64,000 nucleotides of DNA from Agromyces sp. SYSU T00194 (GCF_040496035.1 NZ_JBEPJZ010000001.1:868001-932000), one strand, 5' to 3'; shown: positions 53,584-63,743, counted from the first letter of the stretch. Notes: generated by a model not told the origin, from the sequence alone. Numbers and translations: made by a program.

Positions 53584-54606
53584 TCAGGCGGCGCGGGCGC
53601 GCAGGCGCGGGGCGAGGTCGCGCTCGAAGAGCTGCATGAAGCGCGCCTGGTCGTGGCCGGGGGCGTGGAAGACGAGGTGGTTCATGCCCCAGTCGACGTA
53701 CTGCCAGATCTGGTCGACGACCCGGTCGGGGTCGGTGCCGACGATCCAGCGCTTCGCGATCTGCTCGATCGGCAGCGCGTCGGCGGCGCGCTCCATCTCG
53801 ACCGGATCGGTGATGTCGTGCTTCTGCTCGGGCGACAGCGACAGCGGCGACCAGAACCGCGTGTTCTCGAGCGCGGCCTCCTCGGTCTCCTCGTACGAGA
53901 GCTTGATCTCGATCATGCGGTCGATGTCGTCGAACGACCGGCCACCGGCATCCGCCCCCTCCTTCACCGCGGGGATGAGCTTCTCGGTGTAGAGCTCCTC
54001 GCCCTTGCCGGAGGTGCAGATGAAGCCGTCGCCCGCGCGACCGGCGTACTTCGCGACGGTCGGCCCGCCGGCGGCGATGTAGACGGGGATGCCGCCCTCG
54101 GGCACGTCGTAGATCGACGCGTCGTGGGTCGAGTAGTACTCGCCCTCGAACGAGACGCGGTCGCCCTTCCAGAGCGCGCGCATGAGCCGCACCGACTCGC
54201 GGAGGCGCGCGAACCGCTCGCGGAACTCGGGCCAGTCCTGCTCGCCCGCGCCGCGGAACCCGGTGGCGACCTCGTTCAGCGCCTCGCCGGTGCCGACGCC
54301 GAGGAAGATGCGCCCGGGTGCGAGGCAGCCCATGGTCGCGAACGCCTGGGCGATCACGGCGGGGTTGTAGCGGAAGGTCGGCGTCATCACGCTCGTGCCG
54401 ATGCGGATCGTCGACGTGCGTTCGGCGACGGCGGCCATCCACGCGAGCGAGAACGGCGCGTGCCCGCCCGTGTGGCGCCACGGCTGGAAGTGGTCGCTCA
54501 CGGCGACCGACTCGAAGCCGTGGCCCTCCGCGGCGACGGCGATCTCGACGAGCTCGCGCGGGCCGAACTGCTCGGCGGAGGCCTTGTATCCGAGGGTGAG
54601 TGTCAC
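53584..54606 (-). CDS. fgd: F420-dependent glucose-6-phosphate dehydrogenase
   Basis: Fgd oxidises glucose-6-phosphate to 6-phosphogluconolactone and makes F420H2. The 340-residue product is close to mycobacterial Fgd1 along its whole length: [38 protein letters not shown] with the active-site His, [11 protein letters not shown] with the catalytic Glu, and [13 protein letters not shown] and IAKRWIVG with the phosphate-binding Lys and Arg. The GTG start is 1 bp inside the end of cofC. It is last in the operon LLM-cofE-cofC-fgd, followed by two palindromic repeats. Confidence 0.95.
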   Translation of the reverse strand: MTLTLGYKASAEQFGPRELVEIAVAAEGHGFESVAVSDHFQPWRHTGGHAPFSLAWMAAVAERTSTIRIGTSVMTPTFRYNPAVIAQAFATMGCLAPGRIFLGVGTGEALNEVATGFRGAGEQDWPEFRERFARLRESVRLMRALWKGDRVSFEGEYYSTHDASIYDVPEGGIPVYIAAGGPTVAKYAGRAGDGFICTSGKGEELYTEKLIPAVKEGADAGGRSFDDIDRMIEIKLSYEETEEAALENTRFWSPLSLSPEQKHDITDPVEMERAADALPIEQIAKRWIVGTDPDRVVDQIWQYVDWGMNHLVFHAPGHDQARFMQLFERDLAPRLRARAA

Positions 54607-55277
54607 GTTCTGGTTCCCTTTCCGGTGGTGGTCCTGCGGTGCGGCAGCGCGCCGTCGGTGAACGCGGCGACCGCCTCCGCGGTGTTCGGGCCGACGCCGA
54701 GGCGCAGTGCGACCTCGAGCGCCTCGGCCGTGTCGACGTCGCGGCGCAACCCGGCCGCCGGGTCGACCTCGAGCGGCACGAACCCGCGCTCGAGGTGCGC
54801 CTCGGCCGACGCGCCGCCGAACGCCGGCGCGAACGGCTCCTCGATGCCCGCCGTCGCGAGCACCGTGCCGTGCGCCTCGGCGTCGGGCACGAAGGCGAGC
54901 GGATGCCTCGCGGCGGCGTTCAGCGCACCGTCGAGCTCCTCGGGGCGGAGCGCCGGCAGGTCGCCGAGCAGCACCGCCGTCCAGCCCGCTCCGGTGGCGC
55001 GCGCGTGCGCGATGCCGAGGTCGATCGCGGCGGGCAGCCCGTGCGCGCGCCCGTCGTCGACGAGCTGGATGCGCGCCGGCCCCGGCTCGATCGGCAGTTG
55101 CGCGTGCGTCACGACGACGACCCGGTCGACCGCGGGCGTGGCCGCGGCCGCGGCGATCGTGTCGAGCGCGAACGCGCGCGCCAGCGCGGCCCGCGCCTCG
55201 GGCGGCACGTCGGCCCCCATGCGTGACTTCGCCTTCCCCGGTTCCTTCACCGGGATGACGACCGTCCAGTGCGTCAT
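54603..55277 (-). CDS. cofC: phospholactate/PEP guanylyltransferase (F420 biosynthesis)
   Basis: CofC (FbiD) activates 2-phospholactate or phosphoenolpyruvate with GTP for CofD. The 224-residue nucleotidyltransferase has [16 protein letters not shown] at the N-terminus, [18 protein letters not shown] with metal-binding Asp, and [18 protein letters not shown]. It overlaps cofE upstream and fgd downstream by 4 bp each. In some actinobacteria the cofC and cofE functions are arranged differently, so this separate order is informative. Confidence 0.93.
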   Translation of the reverse strand: MTHWTVVIPVKEPGKAKSRMGADVPPEARAALARAFALDTIAAAAATPAVDRVVVVTHAQLPIEPGPARIQLVDDGRAHGLPAAIDLGIAHARATGAGWTAVLLGDLPALRPEELDGALNAAARHPLAFVPDAEAHGTVLATAGIEEPFAPAFGGASAEAHLERGFVPLEVDPAAGLRRDVDTAEALEVALRLGVGPNTAEAVAAFTDGALPHRRTTTGKGTRT

Positions 55278-56116
55278 GCTTCGGCCCTCCCCTCGTCGAA
55301 GCCGGCGGCGTACCCATCGTCGTAGGCTCCCCCGTCGCCGTTCGCGGCCGCGGCGACCCCCGCCGCGTACCCCTCGCGCCTGCCCCGCTCGAGCGCCTCC
55401 TCGGTGCCGAGGCGGAACATGTCGCGTTCGCTCGGGCGCACGATCGAGCGCGCGCCCGGAAGATCGATCGGGCCGACCAGGCGGCCCATGCCGCGGACGA
55501 CCGCCACGGGGCATCCGCTCGCCTTGCCCTTGACCAGGTCGCCGGCCGCCGCCAGCTCGTCGGCGACGCACGGCAGGGTGACCATGAGCGGCTTGCCCGC
55601 CGCGTCCGTCTGCCCGCGTAGGTCGTCGACCACGTGCACGCCGGCGGCGCCGATGGCGACGTCGGTCTGCCCCTCGCGCCACGGCCGGCCGAGCGTGTCG
55701 CTGACGATCACGCCCACCTCGGCACCGAGCCGTTCGCGCAGGCCCGCGGCGAGCGCGCGCGCCGACGCGTCGGGGTCGACGGGCAGCAGCAGCACGGTGC
55801 CGTCGTCGGTGTTGCTCGCGTCGACGCCGGCCGCCGCGGCGACCATGCCGAGTCGGTTCTCGACGATGCGCGTGATGCCGCCCGGGTACGCGCGGGTCGC
55901 GACGACCCGCACGGTCTCGGCCGTGATGGCGTCCTCCCGATCGGCGGCGGCCACGATGCGCCCCTCGGCCTTCGAGACGATCTTCGACGTCACCACGAGG
56001 ATGTCGCCGTCCCGGAGCGTGTCGCCCGCGGCATCCGCCACCAGTGCGACCAGGTCGTCGCCCGGCCGCACCTCGGGCACGCCGCCCAGCGCCCAGACCT
56101 GCATCGCCGCGCTCAT
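55274..56116 (-). CDS. cofE: coenzyme F420-0:L-glutamate ligase
   Basis: CofE adds the gamma-linked glutamates to F420-0. The 280-residue product has [18 protein letters not shown] and [21 protein letters not shown], both family signatures, plus [20 protein letters not shown]. It lacks the nitroreductase domain fused in mycobacterial FbiB, so the final dehydro-F420 reduction, if needed, must come from elsewhere. The about 35 extra C-terminal residues are Ala/Gly/Glu-rich. ATGA overlaps join it to both neighbours. Confidence 0.94.
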   Translation of the reverse strand: MSAAMQVWALGGVPEVRPGDDLVALVADAAGDTLRDGDILVVTSKIVSKAEGRIVAAADREDAITAETVRVVATRAYPGGITRIVENRLGMVAAAAGVDASNTDDGTVLLLPVDPDASARALAAGLRERLGAEVGVIVSDTLGRPWREGQTDVAIGAAGVHVVDDLRGQTDAAGKPLMVTLPCVADELAAAGDLVKGKASGCPVAVVRGMGRLVGPIDLPGARSIVRPSERDMFRLGTEEALERGRREGYAAGVAAAANGDGGAYDDGYAAGFDEGRAEA

Positions 56117-57105
56117 CGGGTCACCTTCGGCAGCACGTCGCGGCCGAACACCTCGAGCCACTCGGCCTGGTTGCGACCGACGTTGTGCAGGTAGATGCGG
56201 TCGAAGCCGAGGTCGACCGCGCGCTGGATGGCGGCGCGGTGCACGTCGGGGTCGCTCGAGACGGTCAGGCGGTCGGCGAGGTCCTCGGGGCGCACGCCGC
56301 GCGCGAGCTGGTCGAACTCGAACGGCGAGCGGATGTCGCCCTTGCCGAACCGCATGCCGGCGATCGGCCACTCGCGCATCGCGTTGGCGAGGGCCTCCTC
56401 GTCGGTCGGCGCCCAGGACAGGTGCAGCTGGAGCACCTTCGGCATGCGCGACGGGTCGCGGCCCGCCTCGCGGGCGCCCTCGGCGAAGCGGGCGAGCAGC
56501 AGGGCGAGGCGCTCGGGCGGCGCGTCCATGGTGATGAGCCCGTCGACGGTGCGGCCGGCGCGCTTGGCCGTGACCGGGCCGCCCGCGGCGACGAGGATCT
56601 CGGGCGGCGTCTCGGGCATGGTCCAGAGCCGGGTCGACTCGAGCGTGAAGTTCGGGCCGGAGTGGCGCACGTCGCGACCGGCCGCGGAGGCGGCGAACAG
56701 CTTCCTGATCACGTCGACCGCCTCGAACATGCGGTTGATGCGCTCGGGCGCCTCGGGCCAGTACTGCCCGACCACGTGCTCGTTGAGCGCCTCGCCCGAG
56801 CCGATGCCCAGCCAGTGGCGGCCCGGGTACATCGCGGCGACCGTCGCGCTGGCCTGCGCGACCATCGCCGGGTGCCAGCGGTAGGTCGGCGTCGTGACGC
56901 CCGGGCCGATGTCGCCCGTGGTGCGCTCGGCGATGGCCGGCAGCACGCTCCAGGCGAACGCCGCCTGCCCGTGGCGCGGCAGCCACGGCTGGAAGTGATC
57001 GGCGGCCATGACGCCGCGGAACCCGTGCGATTCGGCGAGGGCCGACAGCTCGACCGCCTCCGACGGGGCGAATCGCTCGAGCATCGCGGCGTAGCCGATG
57101 TGCAC
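56113..57105 (-). CDS. F420-dependent LLM oxidoreductase, Fgd-related (TIGR03557 type)
   Basis: This 330-residue luciferase-like enzyme is related to Fgd: [69 protein letters not shown]. The Fgd phosphate-binding Lys/Arg positions are not kept, so the substrate is not glucose-6-phosphate. It is first in the F420 operon. GTG 57111 directly abuts GGAGGG, so the GTG at 57105, 6 nt from it, is the better start. Confidence 0.85.
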   Translation of the reverse strand: MHIGYAAMLERFAPSEAVELSALAESHGFRGVMAADHFQPWLPRHGQAAFAWSVLPAIAERTTGDIGPGVTTPTYRWHPAMVAQASATVAAMYPGRHWLGIGSGEALNEHVVGQYWPEAPERINRMFEAVDVIRKLFAASAAGRDVRHSGPNFTLESTRLWTMPETPPEILVAAGGPVTAKRAGRTVDGLITMDAPPERLALLLARFAEGAREAGRDPSRMPKVLQLHLSWAPTDEEALANAMREWPIAGMRFGKGDIRSPFEFDQLARGVRPEDLADRLTVSSDPDVHRAAIQRAVDLGFDRIYLHNVGRNQAEWLEVFGRDVLPKVTR

Positions 57106-57234
57106 TGACACCCCTCCATCCTTCCACCCGCGCCGGTCGGGGGCCCCGGTCGCCGTCGAATCGGCCGGCACGGGGCTTGCCCCGGGCCGGCGTCCGGGCC
57201 GCCGGGGACGGTCGTCGCACCTAGGCTGGACGCC

Positions 57235-58077
57235 ATGCGTATCGCCACCTGGAACGTCAACTCGATCCGTGCGCGCTCGGGACGCGTCGTCGACTGGCTG
57301 GTCCGGGAGGACGTCGACGTGCTCGCGATGCAGGAGATCAAGTGCAAGCCCGAGCAGTTCCCGATCGAGGCGTTCGAGGCGGCGGGCTACGAGCTGGCGA
57401 TCCACGGCCTGAACCAGTGGAACGGCGTGGCGATCGCGAGCCGCCTCGGGCTCGACGACATCGAGACCGAGTTCCCCGGCATGCCCGGGTTCCTGAAGGG
57501 CCACGAGGGCCCCGACCTCCCGCGCGAGGCGCGCGCGATCGCGGCGACCGTCGACGGCGTGCGCGCCTGGAGCCTGTACGTGCCGAACGGCCGTGGTCTC
57601 GCCGACCCGCACTACGCCTACAAGCTCGACTGGCTCGCCTCGCTCACCGCGCACACGCGCGCCGAGACGAGCGCGCACCCCGAGCGGCCGTACGCGCTCA
57701 TGGGCGACTTCAACATCGCCCCGTTCGACGAGGACAACGGCGACCCCGCCGTGATCGAGGGGGCGACCACCCACGTGTCACCGGCCGAGCGCGCCGCGTT
57801 CGCCGCGCTCACCCAGGCCGGCGTGACCGACGTCGTGCGCCCGCTCGTGCCCGAGGGCTACACCTACTGGGACTACAAGCAGCTGAAGTTCCCCCGAAAC
57901 GAGGGCCTGCGCATCGACTTCGTGCTCGGCTCGCAGGCGTTCGCCGACGCCGTCGCGGGCGCGTCCATCCACCGCAACGAGCGCAAGGGCGACGCCCCGA
58001 GCGACCACGTGCCGGTGCTCGTGGAGCTCGACCTCGACTCCGGGGGCGACGACGACGTCCCGATGATCTTCGGCTAG
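57235..58077 (+). CDS. xth: exodeoxyribonuclease III
   Basis: This is an AP endonuclease/3'-5' exonuclease for base-excision repair. The 280-residue product has TWNVNSIRAR, MQEIKCKPEQFP with metal-binding Glu, LMGDFNIAPFDED, LRIDFVLGS and the closing SDHVPVLVEL, so all catalytic residues are present. TAGGCT (57222-57227) ends 7 nt before the ATG. It is divergent from the F420 operon. Confidence 0.95.
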   Translation: MRIATWNVNSIRARSGRVVDWLVREDVDVLAMQEIKCKPEQFPIEAFEAAGYELAIHGLNQWNGVAIASRLGLDDIETEFPGMPGFLKGHEGPDLPREARAIAATVDGVRAWSLYVPNGRGLADPHYAYKLDWLASLTAHTRAETSAHPERPYALMGDFNIAPFDEDNGDPAVIEGATTHVSPAERAAFAALTQAGVTDVVRPLVPEGYTYWDYKQLKFPRNEGLRIDFVLGSQAFADAVAGASIHRNERKGDAPSDHVPVLVELDLDSGGDDDVPMIFG

Positions 58078-58088
58078 GGGCGGATCGC

Positions 58089-59936
58089 ATGTCGGGGGGC
58101 AGGACGATCCGGATCGGCGGGGCGGCGGCGGCCGCCGCGCTGGCGCTGGCGCTGGGCGGATGCACGTGGCCGGTCGGGGAGCCGGATGCCTCGGAGGCGA
58201 CGCTGCCTCCGGTCGAGGCCGCGACCCCTGCCGACGTCGCCGTCGTCGACGCGGCGGACCCGGCCGCGGCCGCGGCCGCGGCGAGCGCGGCGTTCTTCGC
58301 GTCGTCGCCCGTGGTCGTGCTCGCGGGCCCGGACCCGGACGATCGGCTGGCCGCGGCCTCGATCGCGGTCGCGCTGGGGGTGCCGATGCTGCTCGGCGAC
58401 GCCGCGGGCGGCGGCTCGGCCGGCGGCGGCTCGGCCGGCGGCGGCTCGGCCGGCGGCGGCGCTGCGAGCGACGACGACGGGGCGGATGCCGCGACCGCGA
58501 GCAGCGACCCGACCGCCACGGCGCCCGCCTCGCCCACCGCCACGGGGGTGCCCGGCGAGACCGACGCCCCCGCACCCGCGGAGCCGGTGACGACCGCCGA
58601 CGAACTGGCGCGCCTCGGCGCGACCCACGTCGTGAACGTCGGCGCGGCCGCACCCGCCGATGTCGTCGCCGTCATCGACATCGACCCGTCCGACCCCGCC
58701 GGCGCTGCGGCCGCCCTCGGCATCGCGCTCGAGGCGGTCGCCGTCGATGCGGACCCGCTCGACGCCGTGACCGACCTCGAGCCCGGCGACGGCGTACTGC
58801 TCGCCGATCCGGCGCCGCCCGAGGCATCCGCTTCGCCCGTACCCACCGCGGGCGACGGCGCGCAGGCCTCGCCCACGCTCCCCGAGGTGACCCGCGCACC
58901 GCCGCTCGACACGACCACGCTCGTCGCGGTCCACGACCCGGCGCAGCTCGCGGCGGTCGCGAACGCGCGCGCTGCCGGGGCATCCGTCTCGTTCCTCCCC
59001 GCCGACGACCCGCGGCTGCTCGCCGCCCCCGACGTGATCGAGCAGCTCGCCGTCTCCGACGGCCCGGTCGTTCTCGCCGGCGCCGCCTTCGCCGCGCAGC
59101 GCTCGCTCGACTGGCAGGTGCGCTCGGCCCGCACCGGCGCGCAGCTGCCCGGCGGCGGCCAGCTGCTCTTCCCGGAGCACATGATCGTGCTCGAGTACGG
59201 CCTGCCCGGCGAGCCGATCCTGGGCATCCTCGGCGAGCAGGGCATCGACGAGTCGATCGCGCGCGCCGAGGGCCTCGCCGCAGCCTACGAGCCCCTCACC
59301 GACCGCACGGTGCTGCCCGGGTTCGAGATCATCACGACCGTCGCGTCGGGGTCGCCGACCGACGACGGCGACTTCTCCAGCGAGCCCGACGTCGAGACGC
59401 TGCGCCCATGGGTCGAGGCCGCGGCGGATGCGGGCCTGTACGTGGTGCTCGACCTGCAGCCCGGGCGCGACTCGTTCCCGACCCAGCTGGCGCAGTACGC
59501 CGAGCTGCTCGAGTACCCGTGGGTGGGACTCGCGCTCGACCCCGAGTGGCGCCTCGAGCCCGACCAGCGGCACCTGCGCGACATCGGGCAGGTCGAGGCC
59601 GCCGAGGTGAACGAGGTCATCGACGACCTGGCCGCGATCTGCGACGAGCTCGACCTGCCGCCGAAACTGCTCGTGCTGCACCAGTTCCGCACCGACATGC
59701 TCCTGCACCGGGGCGACGTCGACGTGGACCGCCCGGAGGTCACCGTGCTGCTGCACGCCGACGGCCAGGGGTCGCAGCCCGCGAAGCAGGCGACCTGGCG
59801 CACGCTGCACCGCGACGCCCCCGAGGGGGTCGCGTGGGGCTGGAAGAACTTCATCGACGAGGACGCCCCGATGCTCACGCCCGAGCAGACGATGCAGCAG
59901 GTCGACCCGGTGCCCGACCTCGTCTCGTACCAGTAG
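58089..59936 (+). CDS. large secreted lipoprotein, function unknown
   Basis: This 615-residue protein has signal peptide and lipobox LALALGGCTW. An N-terminal part (about 55-330) resembles cell-wall-binding-repeat-2-like units (SSPVVVLAGPDPDDRLAAAS; ATHVVNVGAAAPADV; VVLAGAAFAAQRSLDW). The C-terminal part (about 380-600) looks like a TIM-barrel hydrolase (GLYVVLDLQPGRDSF; WVGLALDPEWRLEPDQ; PKLLVLHQF). A GGGSA repeat region (about 107-123) and Thr/Pro/Ser linkers join them. The family name and the hydrolase idea are inference. It follows xth by 11 bp. Confidence 0.6.
   Translation: MSGGRTIRIGGAAAAAALALALGGCTWPVGEPDASEATLPPVEAATPADVAVVDAADPAAAAAAASAAFFASSPVVVLAGPDPDDRLAAASIAVALGVPMLLGDAAGGGSAGGGSAGGGSAGGGAASDDDGADAATASSDPTATAPASPTATGVPGETDAPAPAEPVTTADELARLGATHVVNVGAAAPADVVAVIDIDPSDPAGAAAALGIALEAVAVDADPLDAVTDLEPGDGVLLADPAPPEASASPVPTAGDGAQASPTLPEVTRAPPLDTTTLVAVHDPAQLAAVANARAAGASVSFLPADDPRLLAAPDVIEQLAVSDGPVVLAGAAFAAQRSLDWQVRSARTGAQLPGGGQLLFPEHMIVLEYGLPGEPILGILGEQGIDESIARAEGLAAAYEPLTDRTVLPGFEIITTVASGSPTDDGDFSSEPDVETLRPWVEAAADAGLYVVLDLQPGRDSFPTQLAQYAELLEYPWVGLALDPEWRLEPDQRHLRDIGQVEAAEVNEVIDDLAAICDELDLPPKLLVLHQFRTDMLLHRGDVDVDRPEVTVLLHADGQGSQPAKQATWRTLHRDAPEGVAWGWKNFIDEDAPMLTPEQTMQQVDPVPDLVSYQ
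58406..58460 (+). repeat. 15-bp in-frame tandem repeat in the lipoprotein gene
   Basis: The unit GGCGGCGGCTCGGCC repeats about three and a half times and encodes GGGSA units. Its period is a multiple of three, so copy-number change would lengthen or shorten the linker without frameshift. Confidence 0.85.
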
Positions 59937-60046
59937 CGCCCGCTCCCGCGCCGGCAGCGCCGAGACCCGCGGCGACGGTAGTCGGGCGACGGGACGGATG
60001 TCCAGCCCCCTGCCCATTCTCGGGAACCGGCGGTAGCGTCGGCTTC

Positions 60047-61354
60047 GTGACCTCCCCCAGACCCGTGGACACGGCGCCCGACGCCGCCGGTGAGCCACTC
60101 CTCGATGATCGCTACCGCGTCGGTGCCCTCATCGGGCGCGGCGGCATGGCCGCGGTGCACCGCGCCGACGACGTCGTGCTCGGCCGGCAGATCGCCGTGA
60201 AGCTCTTCGACGCCAGCGCCTCGGGCATCGACGGCGCGCAGCGCCGCGAGTCCGAGATCGCCCTCCTCGCGAGCGTGACGCACGCGAACCTCGTCACCCT
60301 GTTCGACGCGGGCACCGACGCGGCGACGGGGCGCGACTACATCGCCATGGAGCTCGTCGACGGGGTCGACCTCGCCGCGGAGCTCCGCGACGGGCCGCTC
60401 GCCGCGGAGGACGCCGCCCGCCTCCTCGCCGACCTGGGCGAGGCGCTGCACGTCATCCACGGCCGCGGCATCGTGCACCGCGACATCAAGCCCGCGAACG
60501 TGCTGCTCGACCCCACCGCGCTCCCACCCCGGCGCTGGCGCGCGAAGCTCGCCGACTTCGGCATCGCGCGGCTCGCCGACTCGGCCCGGGTCACGAACAC
60601 CGGCGCGCTCGTCGGCACGGCCGCGTTCCTCAGCCCTGAGCAGGTTCGGGGAGAGGTGCCAGGGCCGTCGAGCGACGTCTACGCGCTCGGACTGGTCGCG
60701 CTCGAGGCGCTGACCGGCGTGCGCGCGTACCCCGGCGACGCGCTCGAGTCCGCCGCGGCCCGGCTGAAGGCCGACCCGGTCGTCCCCGACGAGCTCGGCG
60801 CGGAGTGGGTCGCGCTGCTGCGCGCGATGACGGCCCGCGACCCCGGCGCCCGGCCCACGGCGGCGGACGTCGCCCGGGCGGGGTCCGACCTCTCGTCGTC
60901 GGTCGAACCGAGGGCGGATGCCGCGGGAGACGGCCCCACGGAGACCGTCGTCCTCGCGACGGCGACCCTCGCCGCCGACACCGGGATGCTCGACCCGACG
61001 GAGGCGGGCCTGCCCGCGACCGAGGCGACCACGCCCGCCACGCCCGCCGCGACGACGACGGCCGGCGCCCCGGGTGGCGACCCGACCGCGACCCGCCTCC
61101 TGCCGCAGCCCGCGCACGACGCGCCTCCGACCGACCCGCCGCGACGCAGGGGCGAACCGCGACGCGCACCGCGACGCGCACCGCTCGTGCTCTGGGGGTC
61201 CGTCGCCGCCGCGGTGGTCCTGGTCGGCGTGATCGCGGCGCTCGCCCTCTCGACGCTGCGGGCCGAGACCGCGCCCACCGCGCCCGAGCTCCCGGCCGTC
61301 GAAGGCGACCTCGGCGTGCACCTGGAGCACCTGATGGACACGGTGACCCCATGA
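60047..61354 (+). CDS. membrane-anchored Ser/Thr protein kinase
   Basis: This is a 435-residue Hanks-type kinase. The glycine loop is IGRGGMAAVHRA, with catalytic Lys in QIAVKLF, the catalytic loop IVHRDIKPANVLL, DFGIARL, and activation-segment end TAAFLSPEQ. The kinase domain spans about 22-285. A Thr/Pro/Ala-rich juxtamembrane region follows, then one helix (LVLWGSVAAAVVLVGVIAALAL, near 385-406) and only about 30 outer residues, so no PASTA domains. The GTG start is 7 nt after TAGCGT (60034-60039). It overlaps the next gene by ATGA. Confidence 0.92.
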   Translation: MTSPRPVDTAPDAAGEPLLDDRYRVGALIGRGGMAAVHRADDVVLGRQIAVKLFDASASGIDGAQRRESEIALLASVTHANLVTLFDAGTDAATGRDYIAMELVDGVDLAAELRDGPLAAEDAARLLADLGEALHVIHGRGIVHRDIKPANVLLDPTALPPRRWRAKLADFGIARLADSARVTNTGALVGTAAFLSPEQVRGEVPGPSSDVYALGLVALEALTGVRAYPGDALESAAARLKADPVVPDELGAEWVALLRAMTARDPGARPTAADVARAGSDLSSSVEPRADAAGDGPTETVVLATATLAADTGMLDPTEAGLPATEATTPATPAATTTAGAPGGDPTATRLLPQPAHDAPPTDPPRRRGEPRRAPRRAPLVLWGSVAAAVVLVGVIAALALSTLRAETAPTAPELPAVEGDLGVHLEHLMDTVTP

Positions 61355-61842
61355 CGACGCCCCACATGCACCGCGCCCCCCGCATCCTCGCGTTGCTCGC
61401 CGCCGCCGGGCTGGTCTGGGCGCTCGCGGGCTGCGCGCCCCAGCCGGCGCTCGACGACGCGACCGGCGAGACCCTTCAGGCGGGGGTCGTCGAGATCGCG
61501 CAGCGCGTCGACGGGGGAGACGCGTCGGGCGCGCTCGCGCAGCTCGACCTCTTCGAGGAGGAACTCCAGGCCGCGGTCGACGACGGACGCATCAGCGCCG
61601 AGCGCGAGGCGGAGGTGCGTGAGGCCATCAGCCTGGTGCGCGCCGACCTCGAGGCGACGATCGCCGCCGAGGAGGAGGCCGCCGCGACGCCGGAGGCCAC
61701 CACGGAACCCGCTCCGGCCACCGAGGCCGACACGGGCTCCGAGGACTCCAACAGCGGCCCCGGGAACAACAACGGCAACGGCAACGGCAACGGCAACAGC
61801 GGCCGAGGCAACAACAACGGCAACGGGGGCGGCAACGACTGA
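61351..61842 (+). CDS. small lipoprotein with Asn/Gly repeat tail
   Basis: This 163-residue lipoprotein has lipobox VWALAGCAPQ near residue 28 and an alpha-helical middle (about 40-110: AGVVEIAQRVDGGDASGALAQ, then ISAEREAEVREAISLVRADL). An acidic Thr/Pro region follows, then a NNNGNGNGNGN-type tail coded by a 6-bp GGCAAC repeat. No family is recognised. It is translationally coupled to the kinase and may be its sensor partner or substrate at the cell surface; that is inference. Confidence 0.7.
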   Translation: MTTPHMHRAPRILALLAAAGLVWALAGCAPQPALDDATGETLQAGVVEIAQRVDGGDASGALAQLDLFEEELQAAVDDGRISAEREAEVREAISLVRADLEATIAAEEEAAATPEATTEPAPATEADTGSEDSNSGPGNNNGNGNGNGNSGRGNNNGNGGGND

Positions 61843-61941
61843 GTGCGGATGCGTGCCGGATGCGCCCGCGCGTGACCCGGTCGTGCGCCTGCGTGCGAAC
61901 TCGCTGCTGCGGCATCCGCTCGCCCGGGTTAGCCTCGAACG

Positions 61942-62709
61942 GTGACATCCGAGACCGACGAGCCCGTGGAGCCCGAGGGCGCACCGGACCCGGCGACGAT
62001 GCCACTCCCCGCGCCGGACGCCGCTGCCGCAACCGCTGCGGCTGACACTGCCGCGGCCGCTGCCGTTGACACGGCCGCTGCCGCTGACGCTGCGAGCGCG
62101 GACCCGTTCGACGCCGCGGAGTCCGCCGCGGACGCCCCGACGGCGCTGCTGCCCGGGTTCTGGACCGAGGGCATGGACCTGCCGCACGAGCCCGCGACGG
62201 TGCCGATCGCCGCCGCGAGCGACGTGCCCGCCGCGACCCGCCGCGAGGCCCGGGAGGGCGAGCGCCGTCGACGCGCGCTCGTGCTCTGGGGATCGGCCGC
62301 GGGCGTGGTGTTGCTGGTCGCGATCGGCTCGATCCTCATGGTGCCGGCCCTGATCGGCTCCGTCGGCACGTCGGAGGCCGAGGGCGTACCGGGCGGCGGC
62401 CGCACCGCCCCGGTGACGCCGACGTCGACGCCGATCCCGGCGGGCGACGACGAGACCGCCGCGACCGACGAGGCCCCCGAAGACGCCGCGGCCGAACCGA
62501 CGCCCTCCCCCGCCGAGGACGCGGCCGACTCCGGCTCGGACGGCACCGGTGGCGACACCGGCACCGGCGACACCGGCACCGAGCCCGACCCGGGCACCGA
62601 CCCCGGCACCGGCGACGAGGAACCGGTCGAGGACGAGCCCGGCAACAACGGCAACGGCAACGGCTGGGGTCCGGGCGGCAACCCGGACAAAGGCAGCGGC
62701 GGCGGCTGA
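61942..62709 (+). CDS. single-pass membrane protein with Asp/Gly/Asn-rich outer tail
   Basis: This 255-residue protein has a disordered cytoplasmic part (1-110), one helix near 112-135 (RALVLWGSAAGVVLLVAIGS) and a low-complexity outer tail ending GNNGNGNGWGPGGNPDKG. The helix region closely matches that of the upstream kinase (R-A-(P)-LVLWGS-x-A), suggesting duplication or a shared interaction. The GTG start is 6 nt after TAGCCT (61930-61935), so it has its own leaderless promoter. Function unknown. Confidence 0.65.
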   Translation: MTSETDEPVEPEGAPDPATMPLPAPDAAAATAAADTAAAAAVDTAAAADAASADPFDAAESAADAPTALLPGFWTEGMDLPHEPATVPIAAASDVPAATRREAREGERRRRALVLWGSAAGVVLLVAIGSILMVPALIGSVGTSEAEGVPGGGRTAPVTPTSTPIPAGDDETAATDEAPEDAAAEPTPSPAEDAADSGSDGTGGDTGTGDTGTEPDPGTDPGTGDEEPVEDEPGNNGNGNGWGPGGNPDKGSGGG

Positions 62710-62736
62710 CGCCCGCCCCGACGGCGATCGGACGCG

Positions 62737-63570
62737 TCAGCGACCGGTGAAGCGCTCCATCGACCGGTAGACGCCGAACCAGCCGCCGACGATGCGGTCG
62801 AACGCACGCACCGGCAGCACCGCGCGCAGCACGCGCGAGAGGCCCACGCTCCACGGCAGCTGCACGAGCGGCCGGCCCGCGAGCATCGCCCGCCACACCC
62901 GGTCGACCACGACGTCGGGCGCCAGGATGGGCGCGAGCACCGGCCCGCGCGCGCCCGCGAACATGCCCGTGGACACGTAGCTCGGCGTGACCGTCGTGAC
63001 GCGCACGTGCGCGTGACCCGCCTGCTCGAGCTCGACGCGCAGCGAGTCGCTCCAGCCGATGACCGCGGCCTTCGATGCGGCGTAGACGGCCATCCGCGGG
63101 TTCGCGAGCGTGCCGGCGGCCGAGGCGACGTTCACGATGCGCGCCGGCCGCGACGACGCGATCATCCCCGGGAGGAACTCGCGCGCGATGTACATCGGCG
63201 CCAGCGCGTTCACGCGCATGGTCGCACGGGTGTCGTCGCCGGAGTCGGTCTCCCAGAAGTAGCGGTTGCCGCGCACGATGCCGGCGTTGTTCACGATCAC
63301 GTCGGGGGTGCCGGTCTCGCGACGCACCTGCTGGGCGGCCTTGGCGATCGCCCCGAGGTCGGAGACGTCGACGACGTACGAGCGCACCTGCGTGCGGCCG
63401 CGCGCCACGGCGCCGAGCTCGCGGGCCGCCTGCGCCAGCGCGTTCGCGTCGCGGTCCCACAGGGTGACGGTCGCCGCGCGCTCGGCGATCGCGCGCGCGG
63501 CGTACATGCGCCCCATGCCACCGGCCGCTCCGGTGATCAGGACGTGGGCTCCGCGCGCGGTTCTCGACAT
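62737..63570 (-). CDS. short-chain dehydrogenase/reductase
   Basis: This 277-residue SDR has the cofactor motif [26 protein letters not shown], catalytic Ser in [10 protein letters not shown] and the YAASK catalytic pair. Asp/Arg near the end of strand 2 (LWDRDAN) leaves the NAD/NADP choice open. The C-terminal [20 protein letters not shown] is hydrophobic, common in lipid-acting SDRs. The substrate is unknown. CAGAAT (minus strand, 63577-63582) ends 6 nt before the ATG. Confidence 0.9.
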   Translation of the reverse strand: MSRTARGAHVLITGAAGGMGRMYAARAIAERAATVTLWDRDANALAQAARELGAVARGRTQVRSYVVDVSDLGAIAKAAQQVRRETGTPDVIVNNAGIVRGNRYFWETDSGDDTRATMRVNALAPMYIAREFLPGMIASSRPARIVNVASAAGTLANPRMAVYAASKAAVIGWSDSLRVELEQAGHAHVRVTTVTPSYVSTGMFAGARGPVLAPILAPDVVVDRVWRAMLAGRPLVQLPWSVGLSRVLRAVLPVRAFDRIVGGWFGVYRSMERFTGR

Positions 63571-63743
63571 CCCACCATTCTGCCGCCGGGCGGCACGGGC
63601 CGGAGCCGCGGCCGCACGAGGCATCCGCCCCGCCCGCATACCCCCGGCGTGTGTTACGTCGTGTTCCGGCCCGGTCTGACACGAACGCGCGCCGCGTCTA
63701 CGGTCGAAGACGTCCCCACCGCACACGACCCACGGAGCACGCC

